Below, piece after piece: positions 16,945-23,335 of a stretch of DNA of 64,000 bases. This DNA comes from Streptomyces sp. SAI-127 (GTDB lineage Bacteria; Actinomycetota; Actinomycetes; Streptomycetales; Streptomycetaceae), in the NCBI RefSeq assembly GCF_029894425.1, contig NZ_JARXYJ010000001.1:9382501-9446500 (forward strand), given 5' to 3'. The position numbers and the translations under genes are program-made. The notes under the pieces were generated by a model that worked only from the letters and a program-made list of their open reading frames with translations, ran no database searches and was not told where the DNA came from. Each line of letters begins with the position of its first letter. Positions within the stretch are counted from its first letter, which is position 1.

Positions 16945-17780
16945 GGCCGGCTTCCCTTCGTGGCGGGGCGGTCCGGGTCGGCGGACCACGCGGACCAGGA
17001 ACCGGGGAAGAGGACCGCCTCGAACCCGGCGATCTCCAGCGCGGCGATCTGGTGTGCGGCGGTGACGCCCGAGCCGCAGTACACGCCGATCCGGTCCGCC
17101 GTACCGGCACCCAGCTCCTCGAACCGCTTCCGGAGCTCCTCGGCCGGCAGGAAGGTGCCGTCCGCGGCGAGGTTCTCCCCGGTCGGTGCGGACACGGCGC
17201 CCGGGATGTGACCCGCGCGGGGGTCGACCGGCTCCACCTCCCCGCGGTACCGCTCGCCCGCCCGTGCGTCCAGGAGCAGCCCGGAAAGGGGCAGTCCGGC
17301 GGCTTCCTCCGCATCGAGAACGGGGAGCGCGCCCGCTCGCAGGACGACGTCACCCGGCGACGGATCCGCCGGAAGCCCGGACTTCAGGGGCAGTCCGGCG
17401 GCCCGCCAGGCACCGAGTGCCCCGTCGAGCAGCGTCACCCGGTCGAGCCCCGCGTGCCGCAGGAGCCACCAGGCCCGGGCGGCGGCCGTGTTGCCCAAGT
17501 CGTCGTAGACGACGACCGGTCGGCCCTCCCGGACGCCCCACCCGCGCGCCGCCTCCTGCAGATCCCCGATCGCGGGCAGCGGATGCCGGCCGCCCCCGGG
17601 GCTCGGGGCGGAGGCGAGTTCCGTGTCCAGGTCGACGTAGACCGAGCCCGGGATGTGTCCCTCGGCGTAGTGCTCGCGTCCGTGTGGATCGCCCAGCGCC
17701 CAGCGGACGTCCAGCAGGGCCGGGGGAGTGGCGGAGGCGAGCTGCTCGCGGAGCTCCGCGACGGTGGTCGTGACGGTCAT
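16941..17780 (-). CDS. Two-domain sulfurtransferase (rhodanese / 3-mercaptopyruvate type)
   Basis: This 279-residue protein has two rhodanese domains. The N-terminal one (residues 5-125) is inactive, with LDVRWALGDPHGREHY and a VYDDLGN loop that has Asp where Cys would be. The C-terminal one (150-275) carries the persulfide Cys at about 235 in VYCGSGVTA. A CGSGVT loop is typical of 3-mercaptopyruvate sulfurtransferases rather than thiosulfate ones, whose loop is CRxGxx. It moves sulfane sulfur from a donor to a thiol or cyanide. Overlaps of 4 bases with both neighbours make it part of the sulfonate operon, where it may pass on sulfur released from an organosulfur compound. Confidence 0.9.
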   Translation of the reverse strand: MTVTTTVAELREQLASATPPALLDVRWALGDPHGREHYAEGHIPGSVYVDLDTELASAPSPGGGRHPLPAIGDLQEAARGWGVREGRPVVVYDDLGNTAAARAWWLLRHAGLDRVTLLDGALGAWRAAGLPLKSGLPADPSPGDVVLRAGALPVLDAEEAAGLPLSGLLLDARAGERYRGEVEPVDPRAGHIPGAVSAPTGENLAADGTFLPAEELRKRFEELGAGTADRIGVYCGSGVTAAHQIAALEIAGFEAVLFPGSWSAWSADPDRPATKGSRP

Positions 17781-18472
17781 GGCCGCTCCTCGGCGATCAG
17801 CGGCAGCTCGGGAGCAAGGCGCAATCGCTCGAGGAAGAGGACGACCGAGGCGGCGGCGGTGCGGTGCAGGGCGTCGTTGAGGACGTCGTGCCGGCCACCG
17901 TTGAACAGGATCGTCCGGACACCCGCGTACGCGGCGAGGGCCTCGTCGACCGGGCTCACCGTGTCGTCCTTGCCGTGCAGCGCCAGGACGGGGAGGTGAA
18001 CGCGGTCGAGGTGGAGTTCGGGCAGTTCGGGGGGCGAGTCGAGCGCGCCCCGCCGGAAGTGCGGGTCGTTCGCGAGGCGCCCCTGGTGGGTGGGGCAGCC
18101 GGTACGGGCCTCGACCTCGGCCTCCCAACTCCCCGACGTCCAGGGGGAGGTGGGCAGCCCGACGAGGATCAGGGCGTCGAGACCGGGCGGGTGCTCGGCG
18201 GCCAACCGGGTGGCGTACAGCGCGCCGGTGTCGGAGCCGACCAGCACCTTCGGGCCGGGCAGCGACTCGTCGGCGAGGAGCTTGGCCGCCTCGTCGAGCA
18301 CGGCCGGATCGGCGGACGCGTCGCCGAGCGCGCGGACCCGGTAGGCGTCGAAGGCGAGCCGTCGGCCGAAACGCTCGTACACACCGCCGTGTTCGCCACG
18401 GCCGGCCAGCACGATCAGGGTGCCGCGCGCGGCGAGACCTTCGGGTTCGTCCCAGGAGAAGGATGAGGGCAT
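17777..18472 (-). CDS. Alpha/beta hydrolase, first gene of the sulfonate operon
   Basis: This 231-residue cytoplasmic protein has the alpha/beta hydrolase fold: an LAGRGEHGG oxyanion-side loop near residue 24, a nucleophile elbow at residues 79-83, LALHGKDDTVS with the acid, and NGGRHDVLND with the catalytic His. The elbow reads G-S-D-T-G, so the nucleophile position is Asp rather than Ser. That arrangement is known in haloalkane dehalogenases and epoxide hydrolases. It opens the ssu operon, preceded by a cysteine leader peptide, and its stop overlaps the sulfurtransferase start. Release of an organosulfur substrate is inferred from context only. Confidence 0.82.
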   Translation of the reverse strand: MPSSFSWDEPEGLAARGTLIVLAGRGEHGGVYERFGRRLAFDAYRVRALGDASADPAVLDEAAKLLADESLPGPKVLVGSDTGALYATRLAAEHPPGLDALILVGLPTSPWTSGSWEAEVEARTGCPTHQGRLANDPHFRRGALDSPPELPELHLDRVHLPVLALHGKDDTVSPVDEALAAYAGVRTILFNGGRHDVLNDALHRTAAASVVLFLERLRLAPELPLIAEERP

Positions 18473-18534
18473 GAGGGGGTCAGCTCCCGTTTCAGGGCAG
18501 GGGGCATCCGTACGGAAAGGAGCAGCCAGAGACG

Positions 18535-18550
18535 GCTGTCACGTGTCAGC
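18535..18550 (-). promoter_or_regulatory. Near-palindrome between leader peptide and sulfonate operon
   Basis: GCTGTCACGTGTCAGC has eight-base half-sites around a CACGTG core with one mismatched pair. It lies between the leader-peptide stop (18599) and the first structural gene (18472). It could be an arm of an attenuator or a regulator site. Confidence 0.35.
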
Positions 18551-18598
18551 GGGAAGAGAACGCGGTCGACTCGGACCGCGAGGAGAGGTTGCGGAGGA

Positions 18599-18685
18599 TC
18601 AGCGACAGCGCGCGCTGCACGCCACGCCGAAGTCGATGACTCGGCGCTGCGTCAGAAGGGCAGCGGTAGCGGTCGCGTGCAACAT
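18599..18685 (-). CDS. Cysteine-containing leader peptide of the sulfonate operon
   Basis: This 28-residue ORF lies in the leader of the leftward sulfonate operon, 126 bases before its first gene. It reads MLHATATAALL followed by TQRRVIDFGVACSARCR, with two Cys codons in the last six positions. The LTxRRxIDxxxxxSAxC-like pattern is that of the short leader peptides that precede sulfate and sulfonate assimilation genes in many Streptomyces (from memory). Ribosome stalling at the Cys codons when cysteine is scarce could control downstream expression. There is no Shine-Dalgarno sequence upstream, so it may be on a leaderless transcript. Confidence 0.7.
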   Translation of the reverse strand: MLHATATAALLTQRRVIDFGVACSARCR

Positions 18686-18753
18686 GCGTTCATCATGACC
18701 GGCCCTGACGCACCGCGTCCAACGACGATTCCGCATCGAAACCGATCAGGGAT

Positions 18754-18767
18754 CGCGATCGATCGCG
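18754..18767. promoter_or_regulatory. 14-bp palindrome in the LysR / sulfonate-operon divergent region
   Basis: CGCGATCGATCGCG is a perfect palindrome 22 bases upstream of the LysR start, in the 103-base region between that gene and the leftward leader peptide. Such a place suits LysR autoregulation, but the repeat is simple GATC/CG sequence and could be chance. Confidence 0.3.
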
Positions 18768-18788
18768 CCGAGCGGCTAGGGTCACGGC

Positions 18789-19724
18789 ATGCCCCAACCC
18801 GTCCTGGACATCGTGGCCCTGCGCAGCCTGACCGCGATAGCCGACTGCGGCGGCTTCCACAGGGCCGCCCTGGCTCTCACCCTGAGCCAGTCCGCCGTCA
18901 GCCAGCACGTGCGCAAACTGGAGAAGGTCCTGGGGCGGCCCGTCGTGGAGCGCGAGGGCCGCGGCACCCGCTTCACCCCCGAGGGGCGCCTGCTGCTCGA
19001 ACAGGCCCGCCGGATCATCGCCGTCCACGACGAGGCCGTACGCGCGCTCCTCGGTGCCGACGGCGACACGGTCACGATCGGTTCCACCGAGCACGCCGCC
19101 GACCAGTTCCTGCCCCGGCTGACCGCCGCGGTCGAGGCGGTGCGGCCCGGCTGCCGGGTCCGCTTCCGCATCGACCGCTCCGCACGGCTCGTGGAGGCCG
19201 TGGAGCGCGGGAGCGTGGATGTCGCGGTGTACGTCACCGAGGCCGCCGCTACCGAGGGAACCCGCGTCGGCGGCCTGCCGCTGACCTGGCACGCCGTGCC
19301 CGGCTGGGAGCCGCCGCGGGCGCCCGCTCCGGTGCCGCTGGTGGCCATCGAGGACCCGTGCGCGATCCGCCGCCGGGCCATCGCGACCCTGGCCGCGCGA
19401 GGAGTGCCCGCCACGGTCGTCGGGGACGCCGGCTATCTGGCGGGCGTCCTGGACATCGCCCGTACGGGGCAGGGGGTGGCGCTGCTGGCGGCGGTCGGCC
19501 CCGCCCCCGACGGGCTGACCCCCTACGAGGGTCTGCCCGAGGTCACCCCGATCCCGATGAGCGCGCTCGCCCGCCCGGGCGCGGACCCGGCAACCGTCGA
19601 GGCCGCCTTCGCCGCGGTACGGGAGTTGTTGGTGCAGGGCGTGTCAGCCACTCACGGAGACGGAAGCGGTCCCCGCGGCACGGAGCGCGTCGATGACGGG
19701 CGCCCAAGCGGTCTCGCCGAGTGA
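18789..19724 (+). CDS. LysR-family transcriptional regulator
   Basis: This 311-residue regulator has an N-terminal winged helix (residues 5-65: IVALRSLTAIADCGGFHRAA, then LSQSAVSQHVRKLEKVLG) and a shortened substrate-binding domain with GDTVTIGSTEHAADQFLP and the second-lobe start near PLVAIED. It diverges from the sulfonate operon with only 103 bases before the leader peptide, the usual layout for a LysR protein controlling its neighbour. It is therefore probably the Cbl/CysB-like regulator of this locus. Its last 81 bases overlap the converging hydrolase gene. The C-terminal 25 residues, rich in Gly, Asp and Arg, look like read-through of that antisense region. Confidence 0.9.
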   Translation: MPQPVLDIVALRSLTAIADCGGFHRAALALTLSQSAVSQHVRKLEKVLGRPVVEREGRGTRFTPEGRLLLEQARRIIAVHDEAVRALLGADGDTVTIGSTEHAADQFLPRLTAAVEAVRPGCRVRFRIDRSARLVEAVERGSVDVAVYVTEAAATEGTRVGGLPLTWHAVPGWEPPRAPAPVPLVAIEDPCAIRRRAIATLAARGVPATVVGDAGYLAGVLDIARTGQGVALLAAVGPAPDGLTPYEGLPEVTPIPMSALARPGADPATVEAAFAAVRELLVQGVSATHGDGSGPRGTERVDDGRPSGLAE

Positions 19725-20546
19725 GGCGTCGGCGTGTTGTGTCCCGCCGTAGCGGAATGTCTTCGAGGTCTCGGCGGGGCCCTCGCCGGGGAACCGCGGC
19801 CGGTGCCCCGCGTCGCCATGGCTGATCAGGCGAACCGAGCCTCCGGCCGCGCGGCGTCGTGCGGCCAGTTGTTCGGCATACCGCAGGGAGGGCCACATGG
19901 CGTCATCACCACCGGCGATGAGCAGTACGTCGGCGCGCGCCCGCTCCACGGGAATCGCGGCGGCTTCCAGGTGCGTGGCGAAGGTCCGTTCGCTGAGGTC
20001 GTACCACCCGCGGATGGCCACCGGGCCGTCGGCCCGCTCCGCCGGTCGCCAGGAGTCGTCCATGGGCACGAAAGGCAGCGGCCGCCCCCGCCAGGTCCAG
20101 GAGGAGCGGTACGGATGCCGGCGGCCGTCCAGGCCGGGCCCGACGTTGCACCAGACCAGCGAGGTGGGTGACACGGCCACCGCCACGTCCACGAGCGGCT
20201 CGTGGATCGCCGTGAGCAGTGCGGCCTCGGCGCCCTTGGACACGCCGAGTACGCCGATTCGCTCCACACCGCGAGACCGCAGCAGGGCCACCCCCGCGAC
20301 GAATGTCTCCAGAGGGATCTCGCAGATCCCGGGCGGCTGTCCGGGCCCGCCGAACCAGCGGATGGCCAGGGCGACAAGGCCCTGCTGAGCCAGAAGGCGC
20401 GCTCGCCGCCGATCGACACGACCGCTCGATCCCGCCAGGACCAGGACGCCGGCGCCGCTGCCCGCGGCCGGCTCCAGCAGGACGCCTTCCCAGGGAGCCG
20501 TCACCTCGTGCTCGACGATCTCCGACACGCTCTCTCCGTCACGCAT
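19644..20546 (-). CDS. Alpha/beta hydrolase, BAAT C-terminal-like acyl-CoA thioester hydrolase
   Basis: This 300-residue protein has an alpha/beta hydrolase core resembling the C-terminal domain of bile-acid-CoA:amino acid N-acyltransferase and acyl-CoA thioesterases. It shows GVLVLAGSSGRVDRRRARLLA, then QGLVALAIRWFGGPGQPPG, the nucleophile elbow VLGVSKGAEAAL and the late LLIAGGDDAMWPS and SHGDAGHRP motifs carrying Asp and His. Unlike the full BAAT family it lacks the N-terminal Ig-like domain. The likely reaction is hydrolysis of a thioester or ester in the cytoplasm. It is 38 bases downstream of a MarR gene on the same strand, which may control it. Confidence 0.82.
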   Translation of the reverse strand: MRDGESVSEIVEHEVTAPWEGVLLEPAAGSGAGVLVLAGSSGRVDRRRARLLAQQGLVALAIRWFGGPGQPPGICEIPLETFVAGVALLRSRGVERIGVLGVSKGAEAALLTAIHEPLVDVAVAVSPTSLVWCNVGPGLDGRRHPYRSSWTWRGRPLPFVPMDDSWRPAERADGPVAIRGWYDLSERTFATHLEAAAIPVERARADVLLIAGGDDAMWPSLRYAEQLAARRRAAGGSVRLISHGDAGHRPRFPGEGPAETSKTFRYGGTQHADASLGETAWAPVIDALRAAGTASVSVSG

Positions 20547-20584
20547 GCGAGCGGTCCGCGTCTTCGATCACCACGCAGGCGTCC

Positions 20585-20974
20585 CTAGCCGTCGAGCATC
20601 TTCGCCAGCACTCCGCGCTGCAGCGGCAGCACTTCGGAGTGCAGGTCACGGCCCTTGCGGGTGAGGGACACCCACACGCCGCGTCGGTCCTCCACGCACA
20701 TCGACCGCTCCACCAGGCCGTCCTTCTCCAGTCGGCCGATGAGCCGGGACAGCGCGCTCTGGCTCAGATGCACCCGCCCGACGAGGTTCTGCACCCGGCA
20801 CTGGTCGCCCTCCCGGCGCGACTCGGTGGCGAGGATGTCGAGCACCTCGAAATCGCTCGCTCCCAGCCCGTGCGGGTGCAGCACGCGGTCGATCTCGCAC
20901 ATCGTGCGCGCGTGCACCGACAGGATGTCCCGCCACCGTTCCTCGAGGCCGGTCGAGACCGTGTTCACCGCCAT
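20585..20974 (-). CDS. MarR-family transcriptional regulator
   Basis: This 129-residue dimeric winged-helix protein contains GLGASDFEVLDILATES (helix 2/3), the recognition region VHLSQSALSRLIGRLEKDGLV and the wing SMCVEDRRGVWVSLTRKG. It is short at the C-terminus, ending a few residues into the last dimerisation helix. The gene precedes the BAAT-like hydrolase on the same strand. A GTTG-N6-CAAC inverted repeat about 30 bases upstream suits autoregulation. The ligand is unknown. Confidence 0.92.
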   Translation of the reverse strand: MAVNTVSTGLEERWRDILSVHARTMCEIDRVLHPHGLGASDFEVLDILATESRREGDQCRVQNLVGRVHLSQSALSRLIGRLEKDGLVERSMCVEDRRGVWVSLTRKGRDLHSEVLPLQRGVLAKMLDG

Positions 20975-21004
20975 ACATGCACGGTAACACCGATGCCGCC
21001 ATTT

Positions 21005-21018
21005 GTTGTCTGTGCAAC
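21005..21018. promoter_or_regulatory. Probable MarR operator, GTTG-N6-CAAC
   Basis: This is an inverted repeat of MarR-like type, with TTGCAC readable as a -35 element on the minus strand. It lies between the MarR gene (start 20974) and the end of the VOC gene (21042). Autoregulation is inferred. Confidence 0.45.
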
Positions 21019-21041
21019 TAGTGCATACGCAAGGAACGCGC

Positions 21042-21392
21042 TCAGGCCTGCGGATCCTGGGTGATCCCGACCAGGTTGCCGTCCGCGTCCTTGACGAAGG
21101 CGATCAGCTTGCCGCCGCCGACGTCCTGGACGTCCTGCAGCGTCTCGGCCCCGGCCGCCACCAGCGCCGCGAGCGTCGCCCGGATGTCGTCGACGTGCCA
21201 GTACGGCACCGGGCCGGTCATGCCCCGGGCGTGCCCGTTCGGGTCGAGGCCGACGTCCTGTCCCGCGTCCTTGAAACCGACGTAGTACGGCTCATCCGCA
21301 TACGGCTCCACCCCCAGCAGTGCGCTGAACAGGGCCTTCGCCGCGGTCAGGTCCTTGACGGGGTAGATGATCGTCTTGAGGCCGGCGGTCAT
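21042..21392 (-). CDS. VOC-family (glyoxalase/bleomycin-resistance fold) protein
   Basis: This 116-residue protein is a single VOC module with two beta-alpha-beta-beta-beta halves: LKTIIYPVKDLTAAKALFSALLG opens the first, and VPYWHVDDIRATLAALVAAG opens the second, ending in LIAFVKDADGNLVGI. The metal-ligand positions hold His (YWHVDD) but few others, so metal catalysis is uncertain. The start at 21390-21392 is preferred over longer frames because GAAGGAG lies 7 bases upstream. The family includes lyases, dioxygenases and drug-binding proteins. The substrate cannot be given. Confidence 0.85.
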   Translation of the reverse strand: MTAGLKTIIYPVKDLTAAKALFSALLGVEPYADEPYYVGFKDAGQDVGLDPNGHARGMTGPVPYWHVDDIRATLAALVAAGAETLQDVQDVGGGKLIAFVKDADGNLVGITQDPQA

Positions 21393-21837
21393 GGCGTGCT
21401 CCTTCATGAGGTTCCCGACGGTCGGTGTCGGTGGTTTCACGCTAGGCCGGGGGAGGGCAGGCGCGCTTCTCCGATCCTGATCGGTCCCCGCCCGCCGGAT
21501 ACGAAGGCGCCGGGTCAGGTCGCCGTGAGGCGTTCCGGCGCACACTCGCCCGGTCGGGCGAGGCCGCCTTCTCTTCTACGGCTTGCCGGGCGCCGCCGCC
21601 TCGGGCGTGGGCGTGGGCGTCGGCTGCGGCGGGGCAGGCGATCGCCGTGGACGAAGTCACCGGCCCCGACCGGGCTGCCGAGTTCTCACGCCCAGCGGAT
21701 GTGTGTCCTCGTCGCCTGGGGATGAGACACACTCGTCGTCGGCTCAGGCAACCCGGCCCGACCGTGTGATCGTCCACGCGCTTGCCGATCCGGTCGCCCC
21801 GCCACGGACCGCCGGCACTTACCGGAGCCCCCTGTTC

Positions 21838-22026
21838 GCGCAGCTCGAAGAGCTCGCCCGGGCGGGCGCCGGCGCGCTCGGTGCCCTGCCCATGACCGCG
21901 GTCATCGTGCGCAGCTCCGCCAACGTCCAGGCGGGCGCGAAGACCAAGGCCTCCCGGGTCATGCACGGCGTGTGGCTGCCGCTGTTCTCGGCCCTGCCTT
22001 CCTCGACGCCGGCGCTGATCCCGCTG
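21838..22026 (+). pseudogene. SulP inorganic-anion transporter remnant
   Basis: About 60 codons read as one internal part of a SulP sulfate/bicarbonate permease: GALGALPMTAVIVRSSANVQ, then KTKASRVMHGVWLPLF and ALIPL. This is the conserved helix pair of the transport domain. Nothing before or after matches the remaining nine or more helices. The flanking frame (from 21583, continuing to 22104) is low-complexity without a start signal. A short following piece in another frame, GDITEQDRLSAALSF, ends at a stop near 22103. The whole intergenic stretch 21393-22106 otherwise holds no gene. The remnant marks loss of a transporter. Confidence 0.6.
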
Positions 22027-22106
22027 GGCCCGAGGAACGCTAGGCGACATCACCGAGCAGGACCGACTGTCCGCGGCCCTGTCATTCGTGGCGCCGACCC
22101 CTGATC

Positions 22107-23132
22107 TCAGGTCGACTCGCGCCGGACCAGCTCCGTGGGCAGGATCACCGCTGCCGGATCCTCTCCACCCAGCTGGGCCAGCAGCACCCGCACCATCTCG
22201 GCGCTGATGCGGTCGTAGGGCTGGCGGATCGTGGTGAGGGGAGGGGTGGCCTCGGTCGCGGCGATGGAGTCGTCGAAGCCGCCGACGGCCACGTCCTCGG
22301 GGATCCGCCGGCCCGCTCGGCGCAGTGCCGTCAGGGCGCCCAGCGCCATGAGGTCGGAGGCGACGAACACGGCGTCCAGGTCCGGAGCCTGCGCCAGCAG
22401 CCGTTCGGCGCCCGCCTGCCCGGCGGCCCGGCTGTAGTCGCCGGAGACGATCAGCCGCTCGTCGATCCCGATGCCCGCCTCCGCCAGCACCTCCTTGTAG
22501 CCGGCGAGACGGTCGACACCGCCCGGCGAGTCCAGCGGGCCGGTCACGATGCCGATCCGGCGGCGGCCCAGGGACAGCAGATGGCGCACCATGTCACGGG
22601 CGCCGTCGCGGTCGTCCGCGGCCACGTAGCTCACCTTCGAGCCGGACCTCATGGGCTTGCCGCACTGCACGACGGGCACGCCTGCCTTGTGCAGTTCCTC
22701 GGCCACCGGGTCGGCGGAGTGGCTGGTGACCAGCAGCACGCCGTCGAGGTGGCCCGCCGTGATGAACCGCTTGATCCGGCGCCGCTCGTCCTCGGTGCCC
22801 GCCAGCATCAGCAGCAGGGGGATGTCGTGCGCGGCCAGCGCCTGGGTGCAGCCGCGCAGCAGCACGTTGAAGTTGGGGTCCTCGAAGAACCGCTCCTGGG
22901 GCTCCGTGAGCAGGAAGCCGACCGAGTCGGAGCGGCCGGTGATCAGCGAGCGGGCGTGCCGGTTGACGACGTACCCCGTCTTGCGGATGGCGGCGTTGAC
23001 CGCCTCCAGGGCGGGCGGGCTGACGTAGTGTCCGCCGTTGAGGACGCGCGAGACGGTGCCCCGCGAGACCCCGGCCTCGCGGGCCACGTCGTGGATCGTC
23101 GGTGGTCTGCGCCGGCCCCCCGCATTGTTCAT
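22107..23132 (-). CDS. LacI-family transcriptional repressor
   Basis: This 341-residue regulator has the LacI helix-turn-helix at its N-terminus (IHDVAREAGVSRGTVSRVLN), a hinge helix region VNRHARSLITGRSD and a periplasmic-binding-protein-like sugar domain with SVGFLLTEP, GRRRIGIVTGP, AVFVASDLMALGAL and VAVGGFDDS. The ATG at 23130-23132 begins ten residues before the HTH; upstream codons are non-conserved. It is divergent from the GH42 gene, 203 bases apart, so it most likely represses that gene until a galactoside-derived inducer binds. Confidence 0.93.
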   Translation of the reverse strand: MNNAGGRRRPPTIHDVAREAGVSRGTVSRVLNGGHYVSPPALEAVNAAIRKTGYVVNRHARSLITGRSDSVGFLLTEPQERFFEDPNFNVLLRGCTQALAAHDIPLLLMLAGTEDERRRIKRFITAGHLDGVLLVTSHSADPVAEELHKAGVPVVQCGKPMRSGSKVSYVAADDRDGARDMVRHLLSLGRRRIGIVTGPLDSPGGVDRLAGYKEVLAEAGIGIDERLIVSGDYSRAAGQAGAERLLAQAPDLDAVFVASDLMALGALTALRRAGRRIPEDVAVGGFDDSIAATEATPPLTTIRQPYDRISAEMVRVLLAQLGGEDPAAVILPTELVRREST

Positions 23133-23244
23133 GGTCAAGACTCTAAGCCCCTGTGGGCGGCACGAGGGTGCTCGAGCGGCGGGACGGTACGGGCAGGATG
23201 CGACCGTGCTGGGATCGTGCACAGAAAACCTCGCGGTCAGGCAC

Positions 23245-23285
23245 TTGGCAAGGGTCGCCTCTGTGCGGTTATCTTGGGCCGCACA
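23245..23285 (+). promoter_or_regulatory. Promoter with overlapping inverted repeat for the GH42 gene
   Basis: TTGGCA (23245-23250) and TTATCT (23269-23274) form a -35/-10 pair with 18-base spacing. A 7-bp inverted repeat, TGTGCGG (23262-23268) and CCGCACA (23279-23285), brackets the -10 box. That is where a LacI-type repressor would block transcription. The start codon is 51 bases further on. Confidence 0.5.
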
Positions 23286-23335
23286 CTTCTGGAGCTGTGT
23301 GTGCACGTTCCCAACCACTCGAAACGGGAGAGACG

